Origin: Prosapia bicincta
Lineage: Eukaryota; Arthropoda; Insecta; Hemiptera; Cercopidae
Length of the DNA: 64,000 bases
Assembly: GCA_036971475.1 (NCBI GenBank)
Contig: JBAIZL010000001.1
Coordinates: 102,017,850-102,081,849, forward strand
Direction: 5' to 3'
Positions 1 to 13,560 of the stretch are shown one piece after another. Each line of letters opens with the position of its first letter. Within the stretch, counting starts at the first letter, position 1. The notes beneath the pieces were generated by a model. That model did not search any database, was not told the DNA's origin, and worked only from the letters and a program-made list of their open reading frames with translations. The position numbers were made by a program, and so were the translations under genes.

Positions 1-334
1 ACTTTAACTAGGTTCTTAACGTTAACAGATAATAAACCTTTTCGCCCTTAATACTTCCATTGCTATAACGATTATGAGCCCGTTTGTCACCTGTGCTTTC
101 CTAACAACTTATGTACAATGAAAGGCTGATATTTAATTAATTGTGCCTTTTTAGCGGCATTTTCTTTACAATTTTAATTTAAACATAGTTCGATGTTTTA
201 AATATGACTCGCAATGTATGTACACCACTACTATATATACTTACTATAAATTAGTATTTCTTGATTCCATCTTCACGTGAGGCAAAGCTTATAAATTAGT
301 ATTATATATTACTTTATAAACCATTATATGAAGG

Positions 335-337
<3 letters not shown>

Positions 338-388
<51 letters not shown>

Positions 389-407
389 AGAGAGAGAGAG
401 AGAGAGA
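338..407. repeat. Compound (TA)n-(GA)n microsatellite
   Basis: About 48 bp of pure TA repeats run directly into about 22 bp of AG repeats. It lies upstream of the acceptor of the 579-761 exon and so is probably intronic in that gene. Confidence 0.95.
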
Positions 408-578
408 TTCAAAATAAATCTATTTTATTACTTCTATGAATATAGAGTATACTATTTATAAACCATTCTTAAATTTATTGTTCAGTAACTTTAATATCCT
501 ACTATATAGTTTACTTTGAAAATTTGTCCTTTAATAATTCATTTCCGTCTATATTATAAACTATTGCACACTGTTTAG

Positions 579-761
579 ATAGAACAAGATAAAATTTTGA
601 CGGTAAATGAAACCACATGGACTGATGCAGAAGGCAATGAGGTGGCCTACTACAGAGTGACCGAAAGAAAGACTTTGGCTTCTGCCAGTCGCGAAGAAGT
701 TGACCTTCAAAACTCTGTGGTTCCAGAAAAAAAGCCCGTTAAATACTCAGACAGCCAATAA
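579..761 (+). CDS. C-terminal coding exon of an unidentified host gene (partial)
   Basis: A splice acceptor (ctgtttag) at 571-578 is followed by 60 codons open in phase 0 to a TAA at 759-761. The reading is polar and well mixed, with a WTDAEGNEVAYYRV stretch, an acidic RREEVDLQ-like middle and a Lys/Pro-rich tail ending in SDSQ. Its codon use looks like a normal gene, unlike the AT-rich surroundings. The rest of the gene lies beyond the left edge of the window. I do not recognise the family and assign no function. The start coordinate assumes the acceptor at 578; the incoming phase cannot be verified without the previous exon. Confidence 0.62.
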   Translation: MEQDKILTVNETTWTDAEGNEVAYYRVTERKTLASASREEVDLQNSVVPEKKPVKYSDSQ

Positions 762-1800
762 TTTGTTTTCATGTACAAAAAATATACACTCAGAATAATA
801 GTGTATAGCTTTGTTTTTCGTTTGTACTAAGAAAAGTTAATAATCATTAATTGTTATACTTTCTAGTCTGTACAAAATTAATGTTTCTTTATTTAAAAAC
901 ACTCTGTTCCATTCCTTCTTCTCCATATCTTTTTTTTTAACATATAATATTTAATAGGATTTAAAATATTTAAAGACTTCTTCCAATATAACATTGTTTA
1001 TACTTACATTATTCTGTGTATAGTTTTATAACCTGATGTCTATTACTTCTTCAGATATTTGAGTAATTATTTAGTTGAATACAGTGAACCCCTGGAAAAA
1101 TCCACTTAAGCTTTTCCTCGTGTCAAATCTATACTTGTGTTTTTATGTAACAAGAACTCCAAATATTAATTATGAAATCTGCAGAAAAAATATATTTAAT
1201 AAAATTCATAACAGATAATCCTGAAGTAGCCTTCAATTTATAGAATTTGATAATCTTCTAACGTTTGTAAATATTGGTAAAGTTAAATTTAAATAATGCA
1301 TCGTTTTTCATAAAGACATTGTTGTTCATAATATAAAACTATTTTACATCAATACATTCATCAGCTCAAGTACTAAAAATCCAATTAGATTATCTCTGAT
1401 ATATTATAATCATTTATTTTTAAAATTGTCTCATATTATAGTCAACAATTTAGAACTTTGTTTAATTGAAACATTATATGAAACAGTGCTCCCAGCCCCA
1501 GGTTTTATTTAAGAAGGGATATTAGCATTGGGGTAGCATCTGTGCGAGATTGAAGCAAATTGAATTTCTTTTTACAGTTTAAAATAATAAGAAGTTGTAT
1601 GCCATCACAACCGAACGTAGATGATAATATTATGGAATAAGTTATCATTATGTTAAATCGAAAGACAGTTTAACAAAATTACCAGATATTAATAAGGAAC
1701 TGCGTACAGTAGTCTTTTAACTGTGTATTTATCGTTGTCTAGAATAAACATATTTATATTGAACAATACTCTACTTCAATAAAAATTGCACAGATTTAAC
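762..1800 (+). other. Probable 3' untranslated region of the host gene
   Basis: This AT-rich stretch directly follows the stop codon of the 579-761 exon and contains no convincing ORF. AATAAA-type signals occur near 1198 and 1778, so the transcript could end at either place. The assignment rests on position only. Confidence 0.35.
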
Positions 1801-2324
1801 TCATTTTATTTATTTATCAAAGTATTTATCACTCATTTTATCAGTTTCAAAGTTGACGTGCCGGGTGAAGATTATGAGCCTCTATTATCTCTTCGTACGA
1901 TTCGTGCCATGGTTTTGACTCTGGAAATTAATATACTTAATTTGACTAAAGCTTAAAATGTAACCGATTTATTTACAAACATGTTTTCGTGTATTCTGTT
2001 AACCATGACGATCGACTGAGCTTTACGTAGATGAACAATAGATGAACGACTTGCCCCACCTAAAAATTTAAAGTAAATTTACGAAAAATCTACTAGGATA
2101 GCATTTTTAACGGTATTAACCCGACATTACCGGTATCTATTTTTCCCGCTGGGAAGTGGTGTTGAATTTGGCTGAATCTGTTACAGTCATCTATGATTTA
2201 GCCACAAAGACTGTATTTGTGATTTGTATTAGCCACTTTGTGATTTGTATTGGTCTTATTTGTATTGGTTAGTTTATACCTCGTAATTTTGTGTTCGGGC
2301 ACGTTTGTAAACTTCATATTGCTC

Positions 2325-2374
2325 TAGTGCCGGGGTTTCCAACCTACGGCCCGCGGGCCACACCCGCCCCGCGA
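2325..2374. repeat. GC-rich segment resembling a hAT-type element terminus
   Basis: A sharply GC-rich patch with the pattern gGGGTTTCCAACCTACGGCC followed by CGCGGGCCACA stands out from AT-rich flanks. This wording is typical of terminal sequences of hAT transposons and their short derivatives in animals. No matching inverted end was found nearby, so it is a fragment at best. A frame through it is open for 60 codons but has no protein-like character. Confidence 0.35.
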
Positions 2375-3257
2375 ACATATTTTTGCCGGAACAAAAATCT
2401 CGGATTTTGCTCCGCGGAAAGCTTGCATACTAAAAAAAATATATTATTTGAAAGAAAAACTTTTAAATATTGATGTACATTTCAAAATTAGGTGACCTTT
2501 TTAAATACCTGAAAAGCTATATTTTTCTCTATATTTCTAACGCGAAATAATTTACAATACTTTAAATGCTACAGTTAGAAATGCAGCTTTATTGTTACCA
2601 GTAGGGTTGAGTTAAATTAGAGATAGGATTGGGGTGAATTATCCACAGTTATATTGTTGATTAGATCGGAGGTAGCTTAATAGGAACGAGAGATTGAATG
2701 GCTCGCGTGTGCTAAATTCCTTCCAGGAAGTACATTTGTCTTAAACCGAAGCATGTAAATAGGCTACGTCTATTTACCAGCCGCAGGATTTATAAATGCA
2801 TTTAAATCTTTTATTCAACATTGTTTTAGGCTTAATGTTTTTTTAAAGTTTGAAAACATTATATAGATGTCACAAATGTCCGAAATGTAATTCGGAAAGC
2901 GTAATATTGCGAGGATGAAAAGCTCTTTAGGTTTTACCTATGAATCGTAATTTTAACAGTCTATAGAGTTTATAAAAATATATTACTCTACTAAAATAAA
3001 AACTCTTTTCAAAAAATTCATCATATTATTAAATAGCAAAATGTAGAAGTATACATTATTATTACCTATTCTTCAACCGTCGTTAATTCTAAATTTAATA
3101 CATTGACTGGAGCGCTGTAGGTAGTTGTAAAATATTGTTAAAAGGCTTACAAAACTTTTTAATACTTTAAAGAGGTTACTTGAACATATTGTTCAATCTG
3201 TTACCATTTCAAGTTCAACCTCTCTCTATCTCTCCCTGTTCACTTAAACACATGCAT

Positions 3258-3327
<70 letters not shown>
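3258..3327. repeat. Compound (CA)n-(TA)n microsatellite
   Basis: About 24 bp of CA repeats pass directly into about 46 bp of TA repeats. The predicted HTHTHIYIYIY peptide in this place is a translation of the repeat. Confidence 0.95.
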
Positions 3328-3379
3328 TAATACGTACTCTATCAAGGATGGATAAATATGATTTATAGTTATTCGATAA

Positions 3380-4548
3380 ATTGAAGGATCCTGGGAGTAA
3401 ATTACATCGGCACTATAAAATTTGGGAGAATAGATTACATAGTAGAGATAAGTACAATTTTAAATTAAACATACCAGAAAACATTAAATCAAAACTGATT
3501 TGTGAAGTACACAAATATTTTTGACATCTGAGTATTAGTAAATGCTTCAAGACATTCGGGGAAGATTTCGCCGCGGATCATTTAATAATAAATAGACTAT
3601 TGTACAAATAATTAGATGATGTAATAAATGTCAGCGATGTAAACACGATATAAAAACTTGGCTTGGAGAAATGATTTGCATAATACCAGAGAACAAAGGA
3701 GATTTGTTATCACTAGATTTCTTTGGGCCGTTACCAAGATCCAGGGGAAGTACAAAATATATTTTAGTTGTATTAGATACGTTCACGAAATATGTAAAAT
3801 TATACACAATGATAAGGCCTACATCTGTAATGAGATTAAGAAGGTTAAATGAATATTTCAGAAACCGTGGAATACCAAAAGCAATAGTATCTAATAACGG
3901 AACACAATTCGCATCATGACATTGGAAAGAAGAGTGATCAAAATTAAACATCAGAATACAACGTACAGCAATCCGAAACTCTCAAGCCAATCAAAATGAG
4001 CGAGTAATGCGCTAGTTAAATCAACTATTTAGGATTCTTCTAGAAGAAAATCACCGCGAATGGGAAAACGTATTGGGAGAGGTAGAAGATGTTTTAATGT
4101 ATCATATCAATAAACATTCCAGATGACACCATGTGAAGAACAAATGGAAATCAAACCCCATAGGATATGGGAAAAATTTTCCAGAGGATCAAAGGAAAAC
4201 CACAAGGGCAGCAGAAATCCAGCTTCGCATCAAGAAGAAGCGAGAAAAGTCCGTAAAGGGCTTTAACAAGGCAAATACTGCAACGGAGTACAAAGTTGGA
4301 AAAATGCTGCTTGTGAAATCTCTAAATACATCAAACCTCGTAATGGGAAAATATCATAAGTTCTTTGATTTATATACCATGGTCCGTTTAAAATTGCCAA
4401 ACGGTTCGGTCCATCTTCTTATCAGCTTGTATCCTCCAAGGATTTTAGTCTACGCTTGTAAAAACAATATTATAATCCGGTATTTGTATAAAATAGCTAG
4501 TTTTAAAAGGCTAAGAATGGTCAGTAAATTAGACGAAACGTTTGGATA
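3380..4548 (+). pseudogene. Ty3/Gypsy integrase remnant
   Basis: Three frames of the plus strand together read as the end of a Gypsy pol polyprotein. The order is a decayed zinc-binding region (about 3480-3650), the first block of the integrase core with LLSLDFFGPLPRS near 3700, and a block reading IVSNNGTQFAS near 3890 in which the second catalytic Asp is Asn. The glutamate region (NQNERVMR) follows near 3990 and a basic C-terminal segment extends to 4548. Stops and frameshifts separate the pieces (for example after 3919 and before 4133). The element is inactive. RT and RNase H are not visible upstream. Confidence 0.8.
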
Positions 4549-7500
4549 AAGAAATAGACAAGTGTGGGTCATAAATTATAAAAGGACACACAGTACGTAA
4601 ACACAACAGTTGTCTTGAAAAGACAAGGGTCTATTGTGTGTTGTATTTAATAAGGTTGTAAATGTAAATGTCATTCTGTAGTAACTTAAATATTTTGTTA
4701 TTATTCTATTCACTTGATTATGGGAATTTTGTGTTGTTATAGTTAAGGTGAACAGAGGAGATCTAATGATTGGACATTTGCACTAATAGCCTTGTTTGGT
4801 AAAATTATTATTTTGTCAATTTTTAATTGTAATATTATATTTTAAATTTTATATATTTTTAATAAGATTAGGTTTTATAATAGGCCTTCAAACAAAATTT
4901 TTCTTCATATCGTTTTTCAATAACCATTAAAATCATTTAAGATTAAACTCAATTAATTAAACAAAAATTTGTTTTGGACAAGATGTAATAAAATTATTTC
5001 TTAGTTAGAAAATATGGAACTCAAGTCTCAAATTGCCGTCAAAGAACGGCACAGTACAAAGGGAGTTGTAAACGTAAAATAATAAATCCAAGACGTTTGA
5101 CTTTCCAAGACGTTCTGTTTCAAGGCAACAGAATTACTTAATATTTTTTTTTTTTTGTATGTGTTGTTAAAAAAAAGGGTCGCTAAAATACCGTTAAAGA
5201 AGGCTATGGCAATAACATTAAGTTTGCAAAAAGTATAAGTTAACCGTCAAGTAAAGGTACATGTTTTTAAACTAGAGGTTATTGAGATATAATTGGTTGT
5301 ACTTGGAAATGTGTTTTATGATTGGTTGAAAATTCCCAGATGGGGAAATAGGACGCTAGTGCGACAAGAACGCAAAAACGCGAGTAAGGGGACTTGATTC
5401 CGAAAAATGGCGGTAGTATGACGTGTTAGTACGGATGACTTAATTGAAAGAAACGACGGAGGTAGGACGAGTGAGTAGGAAGGAGATAAATTTATTGGGA
5501 AAAGGTGAGATTTGTGGTAATAAAGAAAAGGATTAAGGGAGTTTATTAGTCAAAGGGGAAGTGATAAGAGAGTAAAGTGTCAGGAAAGTGTAAAGAGAAG
5601 TGAGTGAGAAGCCAAGTCCAAGGATAAATAATCATCATCCCAACCGTAGAGAGTGAAGTCTAAGCATAGCTACCCACGTTCAGTGAGCCACATATATTAC
5701 AATTAAGCACATTATTTCTATTGCAATAAGTAATAACATTCGAACTAACCCGTAAAACATTTCTTCACCATTATAAATTTCTATATTGTAATTATTTCTT
5801 ATAAATAACTCAATGTTAAATTTTCATCTATGCATCATCCATATCATAGTAAGCTCATAAATGACCCAGAATATAAATAAGTAAATTCCATTATCTAATA
5901 ACAATTAAATAAGTTTTGAGTTCAGCTAGGTAACTATGTTGTAGGCGAGATTCTAGCTTTTTGTAATAGTTTTGTAGTTGTTAAACATTTTTAAAGGGCA
6001 AATTAAACTGGAGTTTGTCACCTAAAAGTGTAGTCTTTTATTTTACATTAGACTGCCTAGATAGAAGTCTATCTGGAGTATTTTTGTGTGTGTTTATTAA
6101 AAATAAAAGGTAAACTGAATTTAAGCATAAATAAATAATGTTTACCCATAGTTACAATGTTAATTTCACGACTTCCGTAATTCGTCTTTTTCTCGAATGT
6201 GTCACCCCCTCGGTCCCGAACGTAACGAGTTAGATAGGTTTCACTGTATTCAATTTTACTTTTTGTAGAATATTTAGGTTTCACAATTAATTTCTATTGT
6301 AACAGCTCTATTGAAACTTTACGACTATTGATCATTTCTCATCGATAAAAACTTTGCAACGCCCTAGTCATGCAATTATGTAAATAGCTTTTCACTTCTG
6401 ACTTTGTTAAACTCTTCGCTAATTCGTTTCGTGGTTAATTGTGTAAAGTTAATTTTCTCCCTTTTGCTTGGAATGAAAACAATTATGTTAAAATAGTTTC
6501 TAGATATTTTTCAATAATATAGGGGTTAAAAACACGAATAAATCAAAACTTTTGAGGCTAATTCTGTTATTGACTTTAATTTAATCTTTTAATATCAACA
6601 AAAGCCGCTGCAGTTTAACTATAAATTCTTATTTCCAATCACCCCTACCCCTAATTCAACATTTATTTTTTTCGTTTGTTCATTTTTTTAACAAATTGTT
6701 CAAACTTTTATATTTTGGCAAACACAAATTATCAAATATTTTTTACTTGGAAATTCATTCCCTATTGTCTAACTCATAACCGTCCAAGATCAGAATAATT
6801 TTAAACAAATTAGTTAATTAGGTAACACCTAATAGTAATAGTATGAAAGAAATGAAAAGCATAGACTTAAGCACCACTCTATATATTTTTATGGGAATTT
6901 CATCTTTATAATGAATGACTAAAAATGTTTAGATATTTCTTGCATAACCGATCGGAGGGTTGGCCAAGATATAATTTTTAAGACTCGAATTGTATTCAGT
7001 TAGGGTAGAACAGGTAAAAGAGCTAGATCTTTTCAAATCAAATTTTAAATATTTGCTTAATAATTTATTTGCCAAAAACCACTACTACCACCCAAAAACT
7101 GCAAGTTATAATTACAAACTTTTAGATTCCGGCGGTTTTGTATTGTCACCATTGGTTACTTTGCTTCTAAAAGGTGAGTTAAGAAGTTCTATGCTCTTTA
7201 AATGTTTAAACAGCAATAATTTAGTTAAACATTATAGAATAAGGATTGTCTGAGAAGACTTTGAATTTTTTTTGTAAGTGAAGACCTATAAACTTTTTAT
7301 ATATTAATATTGATGGTGTACTGAAGTAATATAACAAACCCTTTAACTCCAGTGTACTTATGAATTTTGTGTATAAATCTACATTACAAATAAAATCCCC
7401 ATAACAATTCCCATAAGTATGAGTTTAACATTTTACCGCATATTGTGAAATCCTTAAGATTAAATTTGGTGAATGTGTTGTTGATACACCTACGATAATT

Positions 7501-8625
7501 TTCTGTTGTGTATTTTCCCCTATCAGTTGTTAAGAAAATTCCCAAAGTTAATAGTTGCAAGGTATTCATGTAAGTAATCAGCATTGTTCTTGTACTGCTA
7601 TAAAACTTGCCAGATATTTTATTGATGCCTGGTGAAATTCATTTTTACCAAGGATCCTTTTCCACTGTTTGATCCAGAAATGTTCATAAAGCAATGTAAT
7701 ATCATATCTACATATTCCACCTAAAGCCCAATGTGGACTTTATAAACATTAGATTTTACATTTTCATTTAGGGAAACCACAGTAAACTTTTGGTATCTTT
7801 TGAGAACTGTCAGTTTCTTTGCCTTGTTTTAATAAATGTTCACTCAAATTCTGCCTACCTGTATTTGATTGTATGATTAATTTTTGAGTAGAACGAGAAT
7901 AGTCATATACTTGTTAGGTCTCATCCCACTTGCCCTATTTTTGAGAATGCCAAATAGAAGAGAGAGAGGAAACTATTGTGTTGCAGATATAGTAGCCTAC
8001 TGTAAGTGGTAAAAGGTTTCAAACCAATTTTAAAAGACAGTACTATAGTTAGGAGAGGTAGATTTCTTAAAATGGGAATGGAATTTAAATTGTCCATCTT
8101 TAGAAAGAGTAATATAGACTTTCCTGAAAGTGGAATATGCCACAGTCCTAAAACTATTTCTACGACTAATTACTATTATTAGAAACTCGAGGGGAACTTA
8201 TCGGTGTAGAGCACTTAGCTACAGCCTTTGTACTCTCTTCCCATCACTACCACAGGATTAGTTTAGTGGATACCTACCTTTGCAGAATCCAAGTACCCAC
8301 CTGATACTGAATCTTCTAATATCCTCTGGTGTACATACCTGCAACCAAACCACTTTCCTGCTCCAAATACAGGGTACTCACAGAGTACGAGGATTGGGCT
8401 TTCCTCTTTGTCCTCATCGCACCTCTTGCACACAGGGGACCTAAATCTTCCAATTTTGTATTGGAACCTCCACAGATTTTCAGGATCTGTGGCCAGGTCT
8501 ACAGTAACTCTGAATTGATATCTACTTAAGGAAAGTAGTTTTTTTGGCTCAGTACTCGAGAGAGTATCCCCACAGTACCTAGGATTTGTTGCACTTCAAA
8601 GTCGCATTCCATTCTTCCTTGTACA

Positions 8626-8632
<7 letters not shown>
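4549..8632. other. Non-coding AT-rich stretch after the Gypsy remnant
   Basis: No supported gene. A slightly GC-richer segment at about 5330-5700 is rich in GAAGTGAG-like purine runs and could be part of an LTR or leader belonging to the upstream Gypsy remnant, but I found no TG..CA borders or second copy. Short ORFs here have no protein-like composition. Confidence 0.4.

Positions 8633-8674
<42 letters not shown>
8633..8674. repeat. (TA)n microsatellite
   Basis: About 42 bp of pure TA repeats. It lies just downstream (minus-strand sense) of the LINE remnant. Confidence 0.95.
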
Positions 8675-8677
<3 letters not shown>

Positions 8678-8699
8678 ATCCTCTTGCGCCCCTTCTGAG

Positions 8700-10204
8700 G
8701 CAGCATGCCCACTGCACTCTGCAACGGTCCTTGGGTTATACACCCTTGTTTTACTAAGGCGTCAGCTCTCTCATTCCCTATCTACCCAGAATGTCCTGGA
8801 ATACAGGTTAGGTTGAACGAATTATACTTACCCAGCTCTGCTAGAGAAGCTAGAGTCCCAGCCACCAGATTAGAGCTGCATCTAGCCTTACCTAAGGCTT
8901 TCAGAGCTGCCTGACTGCCCGAGCGAATCCAGATGGTCTTGCCCCTCTTGCCAGACCCTATTATTTCCTCAACAAATAGTTTGATTGCGAGTACCTCCAA
9001 CAGGAAAACAGAGCTGTAATTTTCCCGTCTGTGGTGGTCTCTCGGTCCACTAAAGCCGTCTCCCTCTCCTTCTTTCATCTTGCATTCAGAAATATCTTTG
9101 GACCTATGTCTCTCGTTCAGGGATTTGAATTTTGTAATGTCGTTTTTGTTTTAAAAGAGACAGTGTCTTATCCTGAGTTTCTATCCAAAGCTCCTTTAGT
9201 GCATCCCCAAATACCTGTTTATCTTGTTTGCTACTTGTCTTCCAAAGCCTGGAACAACTTAGCCGGTATACAGTTTTCATTTCCTCCATCCTAATTCGAA
9301 GACCCAAGGATGGAAAACTCTGCAACACCCTTATGACATTACATTCGTGTACTCCTCCCTGTGACTTATTTGTATCTAAGAAAAAGCCCCTGCACGTGGA
9401 CCAGCTCTCTACTACTGGTTTTCTTCTGTGCCCTGTACCACCAGACGATTGAGCAAAGAATAATCTCGTCACCACGATGGCAGAATAAATTTACCTCATC
9501 TGACATGGGCCTAGACCCCATATAATACCTATCGTTCCTCTGCATTGTCAGAATGTAGCAATGCCTTTTTTGTACTTATCCTCCAAGTACTCACGCCAGA
9601 GTGTCTTCCTATCCTGAAGAACTTCCAGATATTTAGCGCTCTCAACGTAGCTTATTTTGGTATTACAAATTTTCATCATCTCCGGCGATTTAGTTTTATA
9701 TCGCTTAGTGAAGATGAGTGCCATAGATTTATCTCCTTGAATTCGTAGTGCTTTTCCCTGTCCATGCTTCTGATACCTTGAATGCCTCTTGAAGCAGATC
9801 TCTAAGGACCTCTTCAAATGCCCCACTGACAAGCTATATAATCCGAATATCTTACCCCTCAACACGCATTCCCCTGAGCGTCCTTAGTAGGCCGTCCATA
9901 CCGAAGCTCCACAGCAAAGGGGATAATACCCCACCCTGTGAACAGCCCTCCGAGACCATCGAACTTATTGAACACCCCAACCAGGATGCAGTATTCGGTT
10001 TTCTAAGGAGCTCATAATCCAATTTACAATTCCGTCGGAAATCCCTTGATTTTTAGGGTCTGCTGATGGCCAGTCTAGAGGTGCTATTAAACGCTCCTCC
10101 CACACCAAGGAAGCCCTAAGAGTAAACCGTAAGCCTACAGTAAAATGATAAGTTATGGAAAGCAGCGGAGTTAAGATAGAGGTTGTTTGGTGCAAATTAC
10201 ACAA
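8700..10204 (-). pseudogene. Jockey-like LINE (non-LTR retrotransposon) RT-RNase H remnant
   Basis: Read on the minus strand, the order is an RT fragment (10204-9965), the RT block SQGGVLSPLLW near 9930, RT thumb-like sequence with an AKYLEV motif (9865-9548), a linker region (9475-9104), and an RNase HI-like domain (9078-8710). The RNase H part has FLLEVLAIK, a GSQAALKAL block where DSQAAL is usual, and PGHSG followed after one stop by GNERADALVK. Every segment is separated by stops or frameshifts, so the copy is dead. The RT-plus-RNase H arrangement fits the Jockey/I group of arthropod LINEs. The YxDD box could not be found intact. Confidence 0.8.
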
Positions 10205-11254
10205 TAAATGAGCAAAATTTTATAATATTTCTTACGCTATTATTTAACACGATAATATATTTGTTATTATTTTACAAAAATATATAACTTATCATTTTCT
10301 GAATTTTTTAATGGATATTTTAATTTTTGTTTCATTTTTTTTCAAATTGATCAGAAAAAACACTTAATTGGTTCAACCTCTTGCTTAGGAGGCAGCTCAT
10401 GAACTTTAAGGAGACAAACAAACTTTTTAAGGTCCATGTGCTAGAGCCTTGAAGAGGAATTGTTAGAAAGGGGGAAAATCGTTTAAATATCACACCATAA
10501 AACCATTCAAAAATTGAACTGAAAATCAATATAAGTCACTCCTTAACCAGACAAACCGCCCTTGAAGAGCTAAATACTATTTTAATGAAACTTCCATTTA
10601 ATTTACAAAGCTATAGAATAGATTAGAATATTATAATAGAATTCTAGGATAGTACTAATTTGTTACAATATTTGTAAAAAAAACTTTTTTTTATTTTCAG
10701 GATAATAAACTAAGCACATCTTAGAAACAAACATTTCAACTATTTAGTTAAATAAATCAAGATGTATTCTTTTGCAATCCAGCAATTTTTTTGACAACCA
10801 ATTTCCCCTTATTGCTCAAAAGGGCCACGAATAAAATAAGAATCAAATTTGTATTTTCAGATTTTAATTTCAGATAAGACACGTATTTTATGCATTTCAT
10901 TTCCTCTCTCTTATTAAAGCTCCTTCTTTAGACAGCCTCTATTGCTCCATTTAAAACTTTCTCGATTTTCAGGTTTATCTTATAAAATGTAACATGTTTT
11001 CAAAATGTCAATATGTTTCTGAATTTAATTTTAAATTCATTATAGTCTGTTTTTCCAATTTTTCTAAGTTCTACAAATTAGGATTCTCAATAAAACTGGT
11101 TTAGAGGTTAATTTTATCCTTATATTAAAACTTAGTAATTTTTCATTTTTCTCAAACTTATATTTAAAGTTACTTATTTTAGAGAAGATTGCACTAAACT
11201 TTCCTAATCCACCTCCAGACCCGCTACTAGGATCTATAGTAAAGTTGGATTGTG
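10205..11254. other. AT-rich non-coding stretch
   Basis: No gene or recognisable repeat seen. ORFs are short and of low complexity. Confidence 0.5.
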
Positions 11255-11560
11255 ACAGTTTTAAATGTAGGTGTTTGCTAGGTTAAAGATCTTCAAGCAT
11301 GTGATTTATACTGGGTTTGTTAATTTAATATGTTGTTTAATGTTGTTATTTGGTTTGTTTGCTAATAGTTTTGTTTGTAAGTTGGAAAACTTGTGTTCTA
11401 GTATGATCATATTGTTCAGTTGATTGAGAGGTGTTTTTTTTCAATGACTTAGAGAGTTCCAAGGTTTTTGATAATTTTTAGAAAACTGTGGCCTTTTTCT
11501 AAGGTGTGGTTAGCTAAGGATGAGTCAGTATCATATGGTTCTTAAAACTCTTGTAGGAAA
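11255..11560 (-). repeat. Decayed Penelope-like element (PLE) fragment
   Basis: The segment matches, with many changes, the PLE flank at 51605-51780. It shares a GACnGTTTTAAAnGTAGG start, a tract of TTTGTTnnTTTAATATGTT, and further on a GTGGCCTTTTT block. It is placed by internal comparison only. Confidence 0.45.
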
Positions 11561-12829
11561 CTACAACATGTTTTCATAATACAAATAGGCTCTAACGAGG
11601 TATGTAGAATTTGTTTTGTGTATACTGGTACTTTTGTGTGTGTTGTATTGTATTTATATTTTAGTTTCTTATTTGTTTTAATTCTGGTGATCAAGGGTGA
11701 AGGTGGTGAAAGTCAAATTGAGAAGTCAAATCAGTGTTAGCAATAGAAATTTAAATTGCAAGGCTGCTCATTTTGTCAAAATTCTAAGAATCCAAGAAAG
11801 ATACATCCTACCAGGACCTAGCTTACCTAGACACAATAGGAGAAGTTTCACCATTGTTCATCAATCAACCAGATATTAAAGTCCCTTCAAGCCCACATTG
11901 AGAGCAACTGGGACACAAAGAGAATAGATCTTATTCAATTTCAATAAGTTTAGTTTAAATAATTATTTGTTATATTAAACACTATTCAAACCCAAAAAGT
12001 AAATTTAGGGAATAGCCATTCATAATAAAATTTGTATGAGAAGTCAACAGACATGAATCCTTAGGTCAAAAGATATCTCTCATTTATCTGTTGTTTAATT
12101 AAGAGAATGTTACTTTCTTAAGTCCAACAATTAATGCTAATTGATTTAAGAGTTTGCTTTCCTTTACCACTATTTATATGGAAGAGAATTAATTTAAGTA
12201 TGTTATAAGTTTTTCATCTTAGAAATCTTGATTAATTAAAGTTTAGTTAAAGAAATAGTAAATGGGTCTTTTAACAGTCCCATAACCCTTTGCTGAAGAT
12301 ATTTATAAAAATACTGTATTGGAACTTGTAAACACGTTATTAATGAATAGTAAATACTTTCGCTAAAAATAATTCACACAGTTGAAGTAATTACTAAAAG
12401 ATAAATGAACTCTATATCTTATGCATAAATAACTTTATAATTTGTTGAACATATATTTTTTAACATATACATAATGATTTTTTAACATAAATAAAGCTGT
12501 TATGTTATAGTGGATTTTTAGGAGTGTGTTTAAAATTCCATGAACTGCCAGAAGAACTAATGAAGATGTCCCAAGCCAGATGAGAAATTTATATTATTAA
12601 TACTATAATCCAAAAGAAACTGAATATATAGGCCATGAGAAACTTATATGATCACCTTCTACAAACAACAATTTTACCCAAGATTCAAGGTAAGCATAGC
12701 CTGGGAAGGAGAAGAACATGATTAATATGAAATTTGAACATTGGTTTGGTATCAGCATTGAATCATTATTCTGGACAGCTGTAGATAAAGTGAAGCATTC
12801 TTTTGTAGGATCCAGTGGTTTGAAGTGAT

Positions 12830-12960
12830 TTTATTTAAATATTATTGGTGTATTTTTTAGTAGAGATTTTTGTTACTGTAGATTTGAGAAAATTTAAGGA
12901 TCAGTTTGATTTAATTTCTGTGTGTAATTGGAGTTTTGGGTGTTTTATAAATGTTTCTTG
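12830..12960 (-). repeat. Decayed PLE reverse-transcriptase fragment
   Basis: The plus strand reads GATTTAATTTCTG...AATTGGAGTTTTGGGTG, which parallels the PLE RT copies at 58080-58140 and 58550-58610. On the minus strand it would encode the block just downstream of the YVDD catalytic motif. Confidence 0.5.
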
Positions 12961-13137
12961 CATTTGAAGAATATCACTTTCATAAAATTATCAAGTTTCA
13001 GCTTACAAATTTTGCTTGACAATAAAATTCCCAATTCCGTGCATTAACGTTTAAAAAGCTGTGTTTAAAAGTGCCTGGCAATATTTATTTTCAGCTTTTA
13101 ATGTATTTTTCAACAAAAATATAAACTGGTATAATAA

Positions 13138-13560
13138 TCAAAACAATGCAATTTGCATTATCGGGTATCTAAATGCTTTAATGAACTGTACCTCAAAAAA
13201 GTCATGTTTTTCTAGGCAATAAATAACTGTTTGTCAAAAATACAAATACTCAAATATACAAGCCAAGACTTGTTTATGTCATGTTATTCTCTTAATAAAA
13301 AATTAGGAAAATGCATTTGTTAAAAAACCTTGGAAAATATAGTGGTATTTTTCTTACAGACAAATTTAAAATTATTTATTTGAAATAACTACGAAAGTCT
13401 AGACGATTCGTAAAATCATCAGCTACTCATTATATACAGGAACAGAACAGCTATTATAAAAAAAATATAAAACTTTAGTCAATTGTAGCCTTTAGTTAAT
13501 CTAAATTACACCATATTTAAGGTATTTCTTTGGTGAAAACTAGAATCTCATGTCAAGATG
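13138..13560 (+). repeat. Dispersed repeat, copy 1 of a ~400-bp family
   Basis: The segment aligns along its length with 14750-15150. Shared blocks include CTTTAATGAACTGTACCTCA, ACCTTGGAAAATATAGTGGT and AAAATCATCAGCTACTCATT. It contains no ORF and is probably a non-autonomous mobile element of unknown class. Confidence 0.75.
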
